Shown: piece after piece, positions 50,490-60,937 of the stretch
Position numbering within the stretch: the stretch's first letter is position 1
Layout of the letters: each line of letters starts with the position of its first letter
Assembly (NCBI RefSeq): GCF_028618525.1
Contig: NZ_JAQITC010000003.1
Span: 104,882 to 168,881 of the forward strand
Direction of reading: 5' to 3'
DNA from: Bartonella sp. AU55XJBT
GTDB taxonomy: Bacteria > Pseudomonadota > Alphaproteobacteria > Rhizobiales > Rhizobiaceae
DNA length: 64,000 nucleotides
Notes under the pieces: generated by a model
Seen by the model: only the letters and a program-made list of their open reading frames with translations
What the model was told of the DNA's origin: nothing
Databases searched by the model: none
Translations under genes and position numbers: made by a program

Positions 50490-53400
50490 ATGAACAAATT
50501 ATATACTAAATTAGCGGGGAGTGAATTAAAATTTTCTCGTTTTCCTTTTATTAAAGTTGTGACAGTGACTTCAATTGCTGCACTTTTGTCAAGCGTTTTT
50601 CCAGTTTTTTCAAAAAATCTCTCTCCAAGAGAAGGGGGATCTACAGATATAAAGGCTGTTTCTGTGGTTTCTCCCCAAAGTGTTATCTCTGTTTATGATG
50701 ATTCTCTTGATGTATCAAAAGATAATTATATAACAGTATCGAATACGACGTTGGCACCAAACGCTCATGTTTTGAATGATAATGCAAATTTTTTAACAAG
50801 CCACCTTTCTGATGTGGGAGATGATAACTCTCTTGCAAATACTCTTAAAGCAGGGGGCAGTAACCGATTGAAAAGAGCGGTCAGTACAGAGGAAGAAAAG
50901 AAACAAGCTATCATCAGCCCACAATTTTCTATTCTTAATAGTATGTCTTCTCAAAAGTTTGCACAGCATGATGAGAGTCCAGTGATCATTGGTGTATCTG
51001 ACGCCTCACGTAATGTTTCAACTGCAATAACAAACCGTGATGCCGGATTACAACGTGCAGACACAAATGTTACTTTGGGTGAGGGATCGCAAGTGCAAAA
51101 AAAATCGAGTGTTGCTATAGGCTATATGGCTCACGCTATGGGAACAAGCAGTACTGCGCTGGGTGGTGAATATAATGATAAGAGTGAACACGGGGAGAAT
51201 GATTATACAATTGCTCAGGGTGATTATTCGACAGCTTTAGGCGCGGTTTCTAAAGCTTTGGGGTATGGTTCGACTGCTGTGGGGCATCGTGCATACGCAA
51301 CGGATAAAGAAGCTGTTTCTATAGGATTTTATTCGAGAGCAAACGTAGATCATGCTATTGCTTTAGGTGCTGATTCTATAGCGAATGTTACTTCTGGTGT
51401 TCTAGGTTATAATCCTCTTTTGCAAGGGGTGGCGACAGAGGAGACTTTTGCATGGAAAAGTACTTACGGTGCTGTGAGTGTTGGTGATATTAAGCAAGGG
51501 AAAACACGGCAAATTGGAGGCATAGCGGCAGGTACTAAAGATACTGATGCCGTGAATATTGCGCAGTTAAAGTCATTACAAACCTACGTAGACAAGGGCT
51601 GGAAACTGTCTGTTGATGGTAACAATGCTAAAGCTGTGGGGATAGACGGTACAGTAGATTTTGCAGCTGGAAGTAACTTTGAAATCATAAAAGGCGACCA
51701 AGACAATAACATAAAATTTGATCTCGCGAAAAACATTACACTGGAGAGCATGAACATTATAGATGGTCCTCAAATAACGAAAGATGGTATTAATGCTGGT
51801 AGTAAAAAGATCACAGGCGTACAAGCCGGTACGAATGATACCGATGCTGTGAATTTTGCGCAGCTACAAGCGATGCAAGAAACTGTGGCTGTAAAAGGTT
51901 TAAAAATTAACACGACTGGCAATAATTTTAAAGATGCTATAGCAGATGGGGAATCTTCAATTGCTATAGGTTCTGAGGCATCTGCACTTGGTATTAATGC
52001 TGTAGCTTTGGGGATGAGATCACAAGCAATGGTGAACGGAGGGATTGCTATAGGAGCGTATTCTGTAGCGGATGTTAATAGTGGTATTGCGGGTTATAAC
52101 CCTTTGACAGGTAATGGATCAGGTGAAATAAGTTATGAATGGAAAAGTACGTTAGGTGCTGTTAGTGTTGGTGATAATACTAATAAGATTTCTCGGCAAA
52201 TTACAGGGGTAGCAGCCGGTACTGAAGATACTGATGCCGTCAATATTGCGCAGTTAAAGTCGTTGCAAACCTATGTAAACAAAGGCTGGAAGCTTTCTGT
52301 TGATGGTAAAAATGCTAAAGCTGTTTCTATAGATAATTCGGTAGATTTAGCAGTGGGAAGTGAGAATTTCAAAATTACAGCAAGCGATAAAGACAGTAAG
52401 GTACAATTTGATTTAGCAAAGAAGATTACGCTGGATAGCGTACAAACAGGCACGAATACCTTAGACGCAACGGGTTTAGTAATTACGGGTGGTCCAAAAA
52501 TAACGACTACAGGTATTAGTGCTGGTGGTCAGAAGATAACAGGAGTGGCAACGGGTACTGATGATACTGATGCCATTAACAAAGCGCAACTTGATCAAGA
52601 TGTGAATAATCTTTCTGGAAAAATTGAGGATGTACGCTCTGTGGCAGTTTTTTATGATGATGAAGAACCACAAGGTGACAATATATTTATGAGATCAGCG
52701 CGTAAAGTTAATAAGAGTAATGTAACTTTTGGTGATCCCAAAGCTGGTACTGTCGGATTACATAATGTTGGTCTAGGTAAAGTGACAGCAGATTCAACCG
52801 ATGCAATCAATGGTTCGCAGCTTTATTTGATGAGTAATAAGCTTTCCGCATATTTGGATGGTAATGCTGGATATAAAGATGGAGAATGGAAAGAGCCTAC
52901 CTTTACGCTTAAGACAGTTAAGGAAGATGGAACAGAAGAGGAGCAAAGCTATCCGAGTGTAGCAGAAGCATTTGCTGGAGTTGGCACATCTTTCAAGAAT
53001 ATTCAGAATAAAATTACCAATGATATCACCAACCAGCTTAATGAAACAAAAGGTGATGCTTTATTGTGGAACAATGATAAAGGAGCATTTATCGCTCAAC
53101 ATGGTGAAGGTGAAGGAAAAACCAATAGCAAGATTACTTTTCTTGCGAATGGTGACATAACTGAAAACTCCACCGATGCAATTAATGGTTCGCAGCTTTA
53201 TTTGATGAGTAATAAGCTTTCCGCATATTTTGGTGGTGGTGCTGGATATAAAGATGGAGAATGGATGACTCCCAAATTCCATGTTGCACAATTCAAGAGT
53301 GATGGTACCGTTGATGAGCAGGAGCCCTACGACAATGTTGCGGCAGCTTTTGATGGCATTAGTGGAAGTATGCAAAATATCAATAATCGTATTACTGAGG

Positions 53401-54200
53401 TTACCAAGAATGTCACATCGAATGGTTTAAATTGGAATGAGGATGAAAAAGCATATGACGCACATCATCAGGGGCAGGACAGTAAGATTACGCATGTAGC
53501 GAATGGTAAATTGTCTGAAGATTCGAAAGAAGCCGTTAATGGTAGCCAACTTTGGGAGACAAATAATAGGGTTAGCAAGGTTGAAGAGAAAGTAGACAAT
53601 ATTGATCAACAGGTAAAAAATATTGAAAATACGGTTACGAATGATGCGGTTAAATATGATAAAAATGAAAAGGGTGATAAGATAAATAAAGTCACATTAG
53701 CTGGTGTGAGTGAAAGTGATCCAGTAGTGTTAAACAATGTAGCGGATGGTCGCATTGAAAGTAGCTCGAAAGAAGCTGTTAATGGGGGCCAATTGCATGA
53801 TCATACGGATAAGCAGATGAAGATAGTCCTTGATGAAGCAAAATCTTATACGGATGAGCGCTTCAATAGCATTTTAAATAACCAGATGGGTGATGTTATT
53901 AATGAAGCAAAATCTTATACGGATATGAAGTTTGATGCTTTAAATTACAGCATTGAGGGTGTGCGAAAAGAAGCAAGACAAGCAGCGGCTATTGGTATAG
54001 CAGTGGCGAACTTACGCTATAATGAAACACCTGGGAAATTAAGTGTTGGATTTGGTACTGGCTTATGGCGTAGGCAATCTGCATTTGCCTTTGGTGCTGG
54101 TTATACATCTGAGAGCGGCTCTGTTCTGTCTAATGTATCTGTCACCAATTCTGGTGGACACTGGGGTATAGGTGCGGGATTCAATATGACATTGAACTAA
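50490..54200 (+). CDS. TAA2: Vomp/BadA-like trimeric autotransporter adhesin
   Basis: The shortest complete member, 1236 residues. Signal region: SRFPFIKVVTVTSIAALLSS, then VFPVFSKN. Two YadA-like head blocks (about residues 200-303 and 488-530) are each followed by WKST.GAVSVG and a neck (RQITGVAAGTEDTDAVNIAQ). Stalk modules start GWKLSVDGNNAKAV. Later necks (STDAINGSQLYLMSNKLSAY) and a coiled coil lead to the anchor (RKEARQAAAIGIAVANLRY ... GFNMTLN). The anchor is nearly that of TAA1, while the head is closest to TAA3. Its own leader and terminator make it a separate transcription unit. Confidence 0.93.
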   Translation: MNKLYTKLAGSELKFSRFPFIKVVTVTSIAALLSSVFPVFSKNLSPREGGSTDIKAVSVVSPQSVISVYDDSLDVSKDNYITVSNTTLAPNAHVLNDNANFLTSHLSDVGDDNSLANTLKAGGSNRLKRAVSTEEEKKQAIISPQFSILNSMSSQKFAQHDESPVIIGVSDASRNVSTAITNRDAGLQRADTNVTLGEGSQVQKKSSVAIGYMAHAMGTSSTALGGEYNDKSEHGENDYTIAQGDYSTALGAVSKALGYGSTAVGHRAYATDKEAVSIGFYSRANVDHAIALGADSIANVTSGVLGYNPLLQGVATEETFAWKSTYGAVSVGDIKQGKTRQIGGIAAGTKDTDAVNIAQLKSLQTYVDKGWKLSVDGNNAKAVGIDGTVDFAAGSNFEIIKGDQDNNIKFDLAKNITLESMNIIDGPQITKDGINAGSKKITGVQAGTNDTDAVNFAQLQAMQETVAVKGLKINTTGNNFKDAIADGESSIAIGSEASALGINAVALGMRSQAMVNGGIAIGAYSVADVNSGIAGYNPLTGNGSGEISYEWKSTLGAVSVGDNTNKISRQITGVAAGTEDTDAVNIAQLKSLQTYVNKGWKLSVDGKNAKAVSIDNSVDLAVGSENFKITASDKDSKVQFDLAKKITLDSVQTGTNTLDATGLVITGGPKITTTGISAGGQKITGVATGTDDTDAINKAQLDQDVNNLSGKIEDVRSVAVFYDDEEPQGDNIFMRSARKVNKSNVTFGDPKAGTVGLHNVGLGKVTADSTDAINGSQLYLMSNKLSAYLDGNAGYKDGEWKEPTFTLKTVKEDGTEEEQSYPSVAEAFAGVGTSFKNIQNKITNDITNQLNETKGDALLWNNDKGAFIAQHGEGEGKTNSKITFLANGDITENSTDAINGSQLYLMSNKLSAYFGGGAGYKDGEWMTPKFHVAQFKSDGTVDEQEPYDNVAAAFDGISGSMQNINNRITEVTKNVTSNGLNWNEDEKAYDAHHQGQDSKITHVANGKLSEDSKEAVNGSQLWETNNRVSKVEEKVDNIDQQVKNIENTVTNDAVKYDKNEKGDKINKVTLAGVSESDPVVLNNVADGRIESSSKEAVNGGQLHDHTDKQMKIVLDEAKSYTDERFNSILNNQMGDVINEAKSYTDMKFDALNYSIEGVRKEARQAAAIGIAVANLRYNETPGKLSVGFGTGLWRRQSAFAFGAGYTSESGSVLSNVSVTNSGGHWGIGAGFNMTLN
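52801..53265 (+). repeat. Duplicated neck segment inside TAA2
   Basis: An approximately 90-bp segment encoding AINGSQLYLMSNKLSAY and GYKDGEW occurs at 52801-52889 and again at 53176-53265. The copies are almost identical apart from the stretch encoding DGNA versus GGGA. The period is about 375 bp. Confidence 0.85.
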
Positions 54201-54227
54201 TAATCAACATAATACATTGAGTAAAAT

Positions 54228-54277
54228 ACTTTCGCCCTTGTCTTACTTAAATGAGGACAAGGGCGAAAGTTTATTTT
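54228..54277 (+). terminator. Rho-independent terminator of TAA2
   Basis: A perfect 15-bp stem (actttcgcccttgtc / gacaagggcgaaagt) with a 13-nt loop, followed by ttatttt. It sits 28 bp after the stop codon and is the strongest hairpin seen in the array. Confidence 0.9.
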
Positions 54278-54673
54278 AAGAAGAAATCAATAAAGCCAAC
54301 CAATTAGATTTTTAAAGCAAAACATGCGAAGCAGATGAGCAATGAAATAAAATGTACCATTAATGCTAAAGCACTGTTTTAATCTTAATTTATAATTTAA
54401 TACGAATGCAGGTTACCACATACTAAACGTTTCTGCTTTTCACAAAAAAGCAGTTCAAAAGAGCATAAAATCAATATGTTAACTACATATAGGTAAAAAC
54501 TCATTAACCTAACAAGAGAACACACTTATACAAATTTATCTAAATAATATATCACCGCAAAAATAAAACTGCCAAAAACCTTCAAACTGTTTTTTAAAAC
54601 GGCTTCATGCGAAAACAACACCCCCCAGCAGTTTTTCATAGCTAATTTAGTGAAGAGAAAATATTGTAAATTG
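54278..54673. other. Spacer between TAA2 and TAA3
   Basis: About 400 bp of AT-rich DNA with no supportable gene. The minus-strand frame here (54526-54756) overlaps the TAA3 start and leader and is rejected. Confidence 0.4.
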
Positions 54674-54736
54674 AAATATGTCTTTTTTATGTCATAAATA
54701 TGGTTGATTTGATTTTTTTTCATTGGGGTACTTGTG
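54674..54736 (+). promoter_or_regulatory. Shared TAA leader element, TAA3 copy
   Basis: aaatatgtcttttttatgt (54674-54692) and ttttttcattgggg (54715-54728) match the elements before TAA2 and TAA4. GGGG to ATG spacing is eight bases, the same as in TAA2, which also supports ATG 54737 over GTG 54734 as the start. Confidence 0.65.
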
Positions 54737-57700
54737 ATGAAAGAATTATCTATCATATCAAAGAGGAATGATTGGGATTACGGATATTTCTCTCGACATT
54801 TTTTTAAAAAGCTTTTGTTGGGAACCATAATCGTTGCGTTTTTATCAAATACTTCTCCCATTTATGCAAAAAATTTTGATATAATAGAACAGCTTCTTCA
54901 AGTTCTAGAGAAGGCAACAGCGATTTATTCTCAAGGAAACAATAGAAACGTTTTTTCTGATTATAATCGTTATAGCCCTCATACGGGTTTCTTTGACAAT
55001 ACCGGTTTATCAAAATCAAGTTATTTAACAATGATCACTACAGCAATAATGTCAAGAGTGAATGCTTCTAGTGGTTACGCGGATTTTTTAATTACTATGC
55101 TTTCTGAAAAAGGTAAGACTGCTGTGAATGTTTTGGACAAAGATAGCAGTTCTACACAAAAAAAATTAGAGTCTTCTATTGGTGATAATCATGGAAGTAG
55201 TCCAGTTCTCTTAAATACGCTTAGTTCATCAGAGGAAAAATATCCAATACAAGTGAATGAAAGGACATCTACAAGCGCAAGAGCTGAGTCAAATTCTACT
55301 GCTGCAGGTTCACAGGCAAATGCAGCAGGACAAAAAAGTGTTGCTATTGGTTTCAAGACACAATCAACAGGAAGTTTTGCTATCACTGTAGGAGCAGAGG
55401 CACAGGCGACAAAAGAAGATAGCATTGCTATAGGCTATATGGCGCATGCTTTGGGGAAAAGCAGTACTGCAATCGGTTCTGAATATCATGAAAAGGGGCA
55501 GGATGATTATACCACTGCCAAGGGTGATTATTCAACAGCTTTGGGTGCTATTTCTAAAGCTTTGGGGTATGGTTCAACGGCCATTGGTCATCGTGCATAT
55601 GCAATGCAAAAAGATGCTGTTTCTATAGGATTTTATTCGAAAGCAAATGCAGAAGAAAGTACTGTTTTGGGGGTATATGCAAATGCAGAGAAAAAAGATT
55701 CTGTTGCTGTTGGATATAAAGCAGCTGCAAGTGCTGAGTTAAGCAGTGCTTTGGGTGCTTATACAAAAGCGACAGCTTTGGGAAGTGTTTCTTTAGGCGA
55801 TTCTTCCGTAGCGGATGTATCTTCTGGTATTTTTGGTTTTGATCCTCTCTTTAAGAAGGCTACAACTAATGCGAATGCAGCATGGAAAAGTGGACACGGT
55901 GCGGTGAGTGTTGGTTCTGTAGACAAGACAAGACAGATTACAAAAGTAGCAGCAGGTAGTGTAGAGACTGATGCCGTTAACGTTGCACAGCTAAAATCAT
56001 TACAAGCCTATGTAGATAAGGGATGGAAACTGTCTGTTGGTGGTGCGAACGGTAAAGTTATTGGTATAGATGGCACGGTAGATTTTTCTACTGAAAGTAA
56101 AAATCTTGAAATTACCAAAGGCGAGGGCGACAATAAGGTAAAATTTGATATGGCGAAGGCATTGACGCTGGAGAGTGTAAAAGTAGGTGCAAATACCTTT
56201 GATGCCACAGGCTTAATCATCAAGGATGGTCCAAAAATAATGACGACTGGCATTGATGCTGGCAATAAAAAAATAACAGGAATAGAAGCGGGCATTAAAG
56301 ATACCGATGCTGTGAATTTTGGACAATTGCAGAAAATTGAAAAAGAGGTTGAACAGCAAGTAGTTGCCAGCAGCTTTGTGAAACAAGAAGCTGAAACGAA
56401 ACATATCACCATTGGTAAGGATACAGAGGGTGATAAAATCGATATTGCTAACAAGAATAATGAAAAGCGGACTCTTACGGGTATAAAGGACGGCGCACTC
56501 TCAGCGGAGTCTAAAGAAGCAGTTACCGGCTCACAGCTTTTTGAGACAAATCAGAAAGTGGATACTATCTCCACTAATCTCCAAACGGCTGCCACAAATA
56601 TAGCTAAATATTTTGGAGGAAATGCCAAATATGAAGATGACAAATGGACTGATCCAAAATTTACAGTAAAGTTAGTTAAAGCTGATGGTAACTCTGAAGA
56701 GACGAGCTATACCAATGTAGCGGAAGCTTTTGCAGGGGTTGGTGCGTCTATCACGAATGTTCAGAATAAAGTTACCAATGATATAACGAATAAGTTCAGC
56801 GAACTTAATCAAAACATAACAAATATTACGCAACAAGTTACAGGTGATGCTTTATTATGGAACGATGAAGTGCAGGCATTTGTTGCTCGTCATAAAAAGA
56901 AAGCAGAAGAACAAGACAAAGCAACGAGAGCGCAAGAAAACAGCAAAATTACATTTCTTTTAGATGGTATTGTTTCTAAAGATTCAACAGATGCTATTAC
57001 TGGTAAGCAGCTTTATTCTACGAGCAATACGTTTGCAACCTATTTGGATAAAGATGCCGGTTATGATGCGGAAGGAAACTGGCAAGCACCCAGCTTTAAG
57101 GTCAAAACTGTTAACGGTGAAGGCAAGGAAGAAGATAACAACTATACCAATGTAGCGGAAGCTTTGAGTGGAGTTGGTACTTCTTTTACGAACATTCAGA
57201 ATGAAATGACCAAGGAAATTACCAACCAGATTAATAGTGCAATTACCACTATACAAGGTGAAAGTCTTATTAAGAGAGATAAAGCAACAAATAATATCAA
57301 CATTGGCAAAGAAACGGAAGGCGGCGTCATCAATATCGCCAACAAGAATGGTGAAGTTCGTACACTTTCTGGTGTAAAGGAGGCAATGGAGGTTGATGAG
57401 GCTATTAACAAAGGACAATTTGATAAAGGTATGAAAGGGCTAACAGAAGATCTTCAGTTTGAGAATTCTTTTGCTGTTCACTACGATAAAAAATCCAACG
57501 ATAATGGGAATGAGGCAGACTATACGAATATCACCTTGGGTAAAAATAACATTCCTACAGCTCTCCACAATGTTGCTGATGGTATTATTTCTGATAAGTC
57601 GCATGATGCAATTACTGGCGGACAGATTTATAAAATTGGTGGAGATATAGCTAAATTCTTGGGTGGAGATACAGCCTTCAACAATGGAGCTTTTACAGAA

Positions 57701-60700
57701 CCAATCTATACATTATCTGAAATTTCTAAAGAAGGTCAAGTTACAGATAAGTCCTTTAGTGATGTTGGTAAAGCTTTTACAGGTCTTGATAGCAATATCA
57801 AGAATGTGAATGATTTGATTAAAGAAGTATCACAGGGAATTGCACAGGATTCTTTGTTGTGGAGTAAACAGGATGGTGCTTTTGTAGCTTCTCATGGGGT
57901 AGGAGATACGAGAAAAGAGAGCAAGATTACGCATATTTTAGCTGGAGATATTACTGCTGTTTCAACGGATGCGGTCATTGGCAAACAGCTTTATGAACTG
58001 CATCAGACGTTAGCGACGTATTTAGGTGGTGGTTCTGAATATGATAAAGATAAAGAATGGAAGGCTCCAGATTTCAAAATTCAACAATTTGGTGAGAATG
58101 GCAAGCCTGAGGAAAAGACATATCATGATGTTGCGTCTGCTTTTGAAGGTGTAAATAATTCTGTCATGAATATGCATGATAAAATCACTAATCAGATTAG
58201 CCAAGTAGTAAGAGATAGTCTTGTAAAGCAAGAAAAAGCAACAGATCTGATCACCATTGGTAAAGCAACAGACGGTATTGAAATCAATATCGCCAACAAG
58301 GATGATGAAGATCGGACGCTTTCTGGCGTGAAAGCAGCAACAAAAGATAATGAAGCGGTTAACAAAGGTCAGCTTGATACAAGTATCAAAGATGCAAATA
58401 ACGAATTAACGAATAAGTTTAACGACTTTACTAAAAACATAACGAATATTACGCAACAAGTTAAAGGTGACGCTTTGCTGTGGGACAAGGAGGAAAAAGC
58501 GTTTATTGCTGATCATGGAGAGGGGAGTGCAAAAACAAAGAGCAAGATCACCCACCTTTTAGATGGCGCCATTTCTTCTGATTCTACAGATGCAATCACA
58601 GGTAGTCAGCTTTATTCAGTGGGGAGCGGGATTTCTGCTTCTTTAGGTGGTGGAGCGAGCTATGAAGGGGGAAGCTGGACTACTCCAACTTTTACAGTGT
58701 ACAAATTTGATATTAAAGGCAATGCAACGCAAGAAGATTATAAAACTGTTTCGGATGCCTTGTCAGGTTTAAGCAATTCTCTCACGAATATTCATAATGA
58801 GATGAACAATGAAATTGCTCATGTAAAAGGTGAGAGTCTTATTAAGCAAGATGACAAAACAAAGCTTATCACGGTTGGTGGAGAGAAAGAGGGTACTATA
58901 ATCAATATTGCCAACAAGAATAAAGAGGATAGAACACTTTCTGGTGTAAAGGCGGCAACACAAGATAATGAGGCGGTTAACAAAGCACAGCTTGATAAGT
59001 TGGATAAGAAAATTGAGTCTACGAATTCTTTTGTAGTTTTTTATGATAAACAGTCGGATGGTACTGTTACTTATAAGAGTGTAACCTTTGGTGGTAAAAA
59101 TAAAGAACCTGTTGCTTTGCATAATGTTGCTGATGGTGCCCTTACGCAAGAATCACACGATGCAATTAATGGTGGTCAAATTACAAAAATATTCCAGCAG
59201 ATAGTGAAATATTTTGGTGGCAGTGCAGCCTTTAAAGAGGGTGTTTTTACGGGACCAATTTATAAATTACTCAGTATTTCTGAAAATGGGGCGGTAGGAC
59301 AAAAAGAGCATGATAATATTGTTTCAGCTTTTGAAGGTCTTGATACAAATATAAAGAATGTAAACCAGCGTATTAAGGAAGTCTCAGAAGGCATTAGCAA
59401 TGATTCTTTATTATGGGATAAGAATAAGGAAGCTTATGTTGCTCTTCATGGGGAGGGAGAAACAAGGGAAAACAGTAAGATTACCTATCTCAAGGATGGT
59501 GATATTACAGCAAACTCAAGTGATGCAGTAAATGGTTCTCAACTTTATTCTTTAAACGAGCAATTAGCGACTTATTTTGGTGGTGGCGCTGGTTATGATA
59601 AGCAAGGAAATTGGCAAGCTCCAAATTTTAAAATCAAGCAGTTTGGTGAAGATGGAGTCTCTGAAGAAAAGAGCTATAGCAATATTTCTGATGCATTGAG
59701 TGAGGTTGGAAATTCTTTCACGAATATCCAGAATAAAATGACCCATGAGATTAGCAAAATAGAAAGTGAGAATCTTGTTAAGCAGGATGAAAAGACAAAA
59801 CTTATCACGATTGGTGGAGAGAAAGATGGTCGTGAAATCAGTATTGCAAACAGTGCGAGCGGTGTGCGTAGCCTTTCTGGTGTAAAAGCAGGGCTTCTTA
59901 CAGCAGAATCCACGGAAGCGGTCAATGGTTTCCAACTTTATTCGGTAATCAATGCGCTTTCTAGATATTTTAGTGGAGATGCGGGATACAAGGATGGACA
60001 ATGGCTTGCGCCAAACTTTAAGGTTGCACAATTTACTGCTGATGGTGTGGTCAGTAAAAAGGAGGACTATACCAATGTTGCATCTGCATTTGAAGGTGTT
60101 AACGAAAGCATGACAAATATCAACAATCGTATTCATGATTTTGAACAGAGTGTTTTCTCGGGTGGTTTAAATTGGAGTGAGACAGAAAAAGCTTTTGATG
60201 CGCACCATAAAGGTCAAGACAGTAAGATTAAGCATGTAGCGGATGGTGAAATATCAGAAGGCTCAAAAGAGGCTGTTAATGGTAGTCAACTTTGGCAAAC
60301 GAATAAGAAAGTTGAAGAGGTTGAAAACCATGTCAATATGATTGATAAGCAAGTAAAAGATATTGCTAGTGTGGCGGATATTGCTGTTAAGTATGATAAA
60401 GGGAATGATGGCAAGAAAAAGAATAAAGTAACATTAGTTGGTGTAAGTGAGAGTGATCCAGTATTAATAGACAATGTAGCGGATGGCCGCATTGAAAGTG
60501 GCTCAAAAGAAGCTGTTACAGGTGGTCAATTGCATGATTATACGGATCAGCAGATGCGTATTGTACTTTCTGATGCGAAGAAATATACGGATGAGCGGTT
60601 TAATGATGTTGTCACTAATACGGTCAATAATATTGTTCATGATATAAAATCGTACACAGATATAAAGTTTGAAGCGTTAAGGTATGAAATTAAGGAAATT

Positions 60701-60937
60701 CGCAAAGAATCGCGACAGGCGGCGGCAATAGGTTTAGCGGTATCGAATTTGAGTTATGAAGAAACGCCAGGTTCTGTAAGTTTATCAATAGGTATGGGGA
60801 TGTGGCGTAATCAATCAGCCTTTGCCGTTGGAGCAGGTTATGTTTCTGAAAATGGCAGAATTCGTTCTAATATATCCGCGACGAGTTCTGGTAATCATTG
60901 GGGCGTAGGAGCAGGTTTAAGAGTAAAACTGAATTGA
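54737..60937 (+). CDS. TAA3: Vomp/BadA-like trimeric autotransporter adhesin
   Basis: 2066 residues. Signal segment: KKLLLGTIIVAFLSNTSPIY. The N-terminal about 180 residues are unlike the other members. A long YadA-like head (about 188-357: SVAIGFKTQSTG, STAIGHRAYA, SSALGAYTKA) precedes a neck (TRQITKVAAGSVETDAVNVAQ). The stalk alternates ITIGKDTEGDKIDIANKN-type, SGVKAATKDNEAVNKGQ-type and FGG/LGGG segments. The anchor (RKESRQAAAIGLAVSNLSY ... GAGLRVKLN) is clearly more diverged than those of TAA1 and TAA2. It is the head of the fibre rather than the anchor that links it to TAA2, which suggests mosaic evolution. Confidence 0.93.
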   Translation: MKELSIISKRNDWDYGYFSRHFFKKLLLGTIIVAFLSNTSPIYAKNFDIIEQLLQVLEKATAIYSQGNNRNVFSDYNRYSPHTGFFDNTGLSKSSYLTMITTAIMSRVNASSGYADFLITMLSEKGKTAVNVLDKDSSSTQKKLESSIGDNHGSSPVLLNTLSSSEEKYPIQVNERTSTSARAESNSTAAGSQANAAGQKSVAIGFKTQSTGSFAITVGAEAQATKEDSIAIGYMAHALGKSSTAIGSEYHEKGQDDYTTAKGDYSTALGAISKALGYGSTAIGHRAYAMQKDAVSIGFYSKANAEESTVLGVYANAEKKDSVAVGYKAAASAELSSALGAYTKATALGSVSLGDSSVADVSSGIFGFDPLFKKATTNANAAWKSGHGAVSVGSVDKTRQITKVAAGSVETDAVNVAQLKSLQAYVDKGWKLSVGGANGKVIGIDGTVDFSTESKNLEITKGEGDNKVKFDMAKALTLESVKVGANTFDATGLIIKDGPKIMTTGIDAGNKKITGIEAGIKDTDAVNFGQLQKIEKEVEQQVVASSFVKQEAETKHITIGKDTEGDKIDIANKNNEKRTLTGIKDGALSAESKEAVTGSQLFETNQKVDTISTNLQTAATNIAKYFGGNAKYEDDKWTDPKFTVKLVKADGNSEETSYTNVAEAFAGVGASITNVQNKVTNDITNKFSELNQNITNITQQVTGDALLWNDEVQAFVARHKKKAEEQDKATRAQENSKITFLLDGIVSKDSTDAITGKQLYSTSNTFATYLDKDAGYDAEGNWQAPSFKVKTVNGEGKEEDNNYTNVAEALSGVGTSFTNIQNEMTKEITNQINSAITTIQGESLIKRDKATNNINIGKETEGGVINIANKNGEVRTLSGVKEAMEVDEAINKGQFDKGMKGLTEDLQFENSFAVHYDKKSNDNGNEADYTNITLGKNNIPTALHNVADGIISDKSHDAITGGQIYKIGGDIAKFLGGDTAFNNGAFTEPIYTLSEISKEGQVTDKSFSDVGKAFTGLDSNIKNVNDLIKEVSQGIAQDSLLWSKQDGAFVASHGVGDTRKESKITHILAGDITAVSTDAVIGKQLYELHQTLATYLGGGSEYDKDKEWKAPDFKIQQFGENGKPEEKTYHDVASAFEGVNNSVMNMHDKITNQISQVVRDSLVKQEKATDLITIGKATDGIEINIANKDDEDRTLSGVKAATKDNEAVNKGQLDTSIKDANNELTNKFNDFTKNITNITQQVKGDALLWDKEEKAFIADHGEGSAKTKSKITHLLDGAISSDSTDAITGSQLYSVGSGISASLGGGASYEGGSWTTPTFTVYKFDIKGNATQEDYKTVSDALSGLSNSLTNIHNEMNNEIAHVKGESLIKQDDKTKLITVGGEKEGTIINIANKNKEDRTLSGVKAATQDNEAVNKAQLDKLDKKIESTNSFVVFYDKQSDGTVTYKSVTFGGKNKEPVALHNVADGALTQESHDAINGGQITKIFQQIVKYFGGSAAFKEGVFTGPIYKLLSISENGAVGQKEHDNIVSAFEGLDTNIKNVNQRIKEVSEGISNDSLLWDKNKEAYVALHGEGETRENSKITYLKDGDITANSSDAVNGSQLYSLNEQLATYFGGGAGYDKQGNWQAPNFKIKQFGEDGVSEEKSYSNISDALSEVGNSFTNIQNKMTHEISKIESENLVKQDEKTKLITIGGEKDGREISIANSASGVRSLSGVKAGLLTAESTEAVNGFQLYSVINALSRYFSGDAGYKDGQWLAPNFKVAQFTADGVVSKKEDYTNVASAFEGVNESMTNINNRIHDFEQSVFSGGLNWSETEKAFDAHHKGQDSKIKHVADGEISEGSKEAVNGSQLWQTNKKVEEVENHVNMIDKQVKDIASVADIAVKYDKGNDGKKKNKVTLVGVSESDPVLIDNVADGRIESGSKEAVTGGQLHDYTDQQMRIVLSDAKKYTDERFNDVVTNTVNNIVHDIKSYTDIKFEALRYEIKEIRKESRQAAAIGLAVSNLSYEETPGSVSLSIGMGMWRNQSAFAVGAGYVSENGRIRSNISATSSGNHWGVGAGLRVKLN

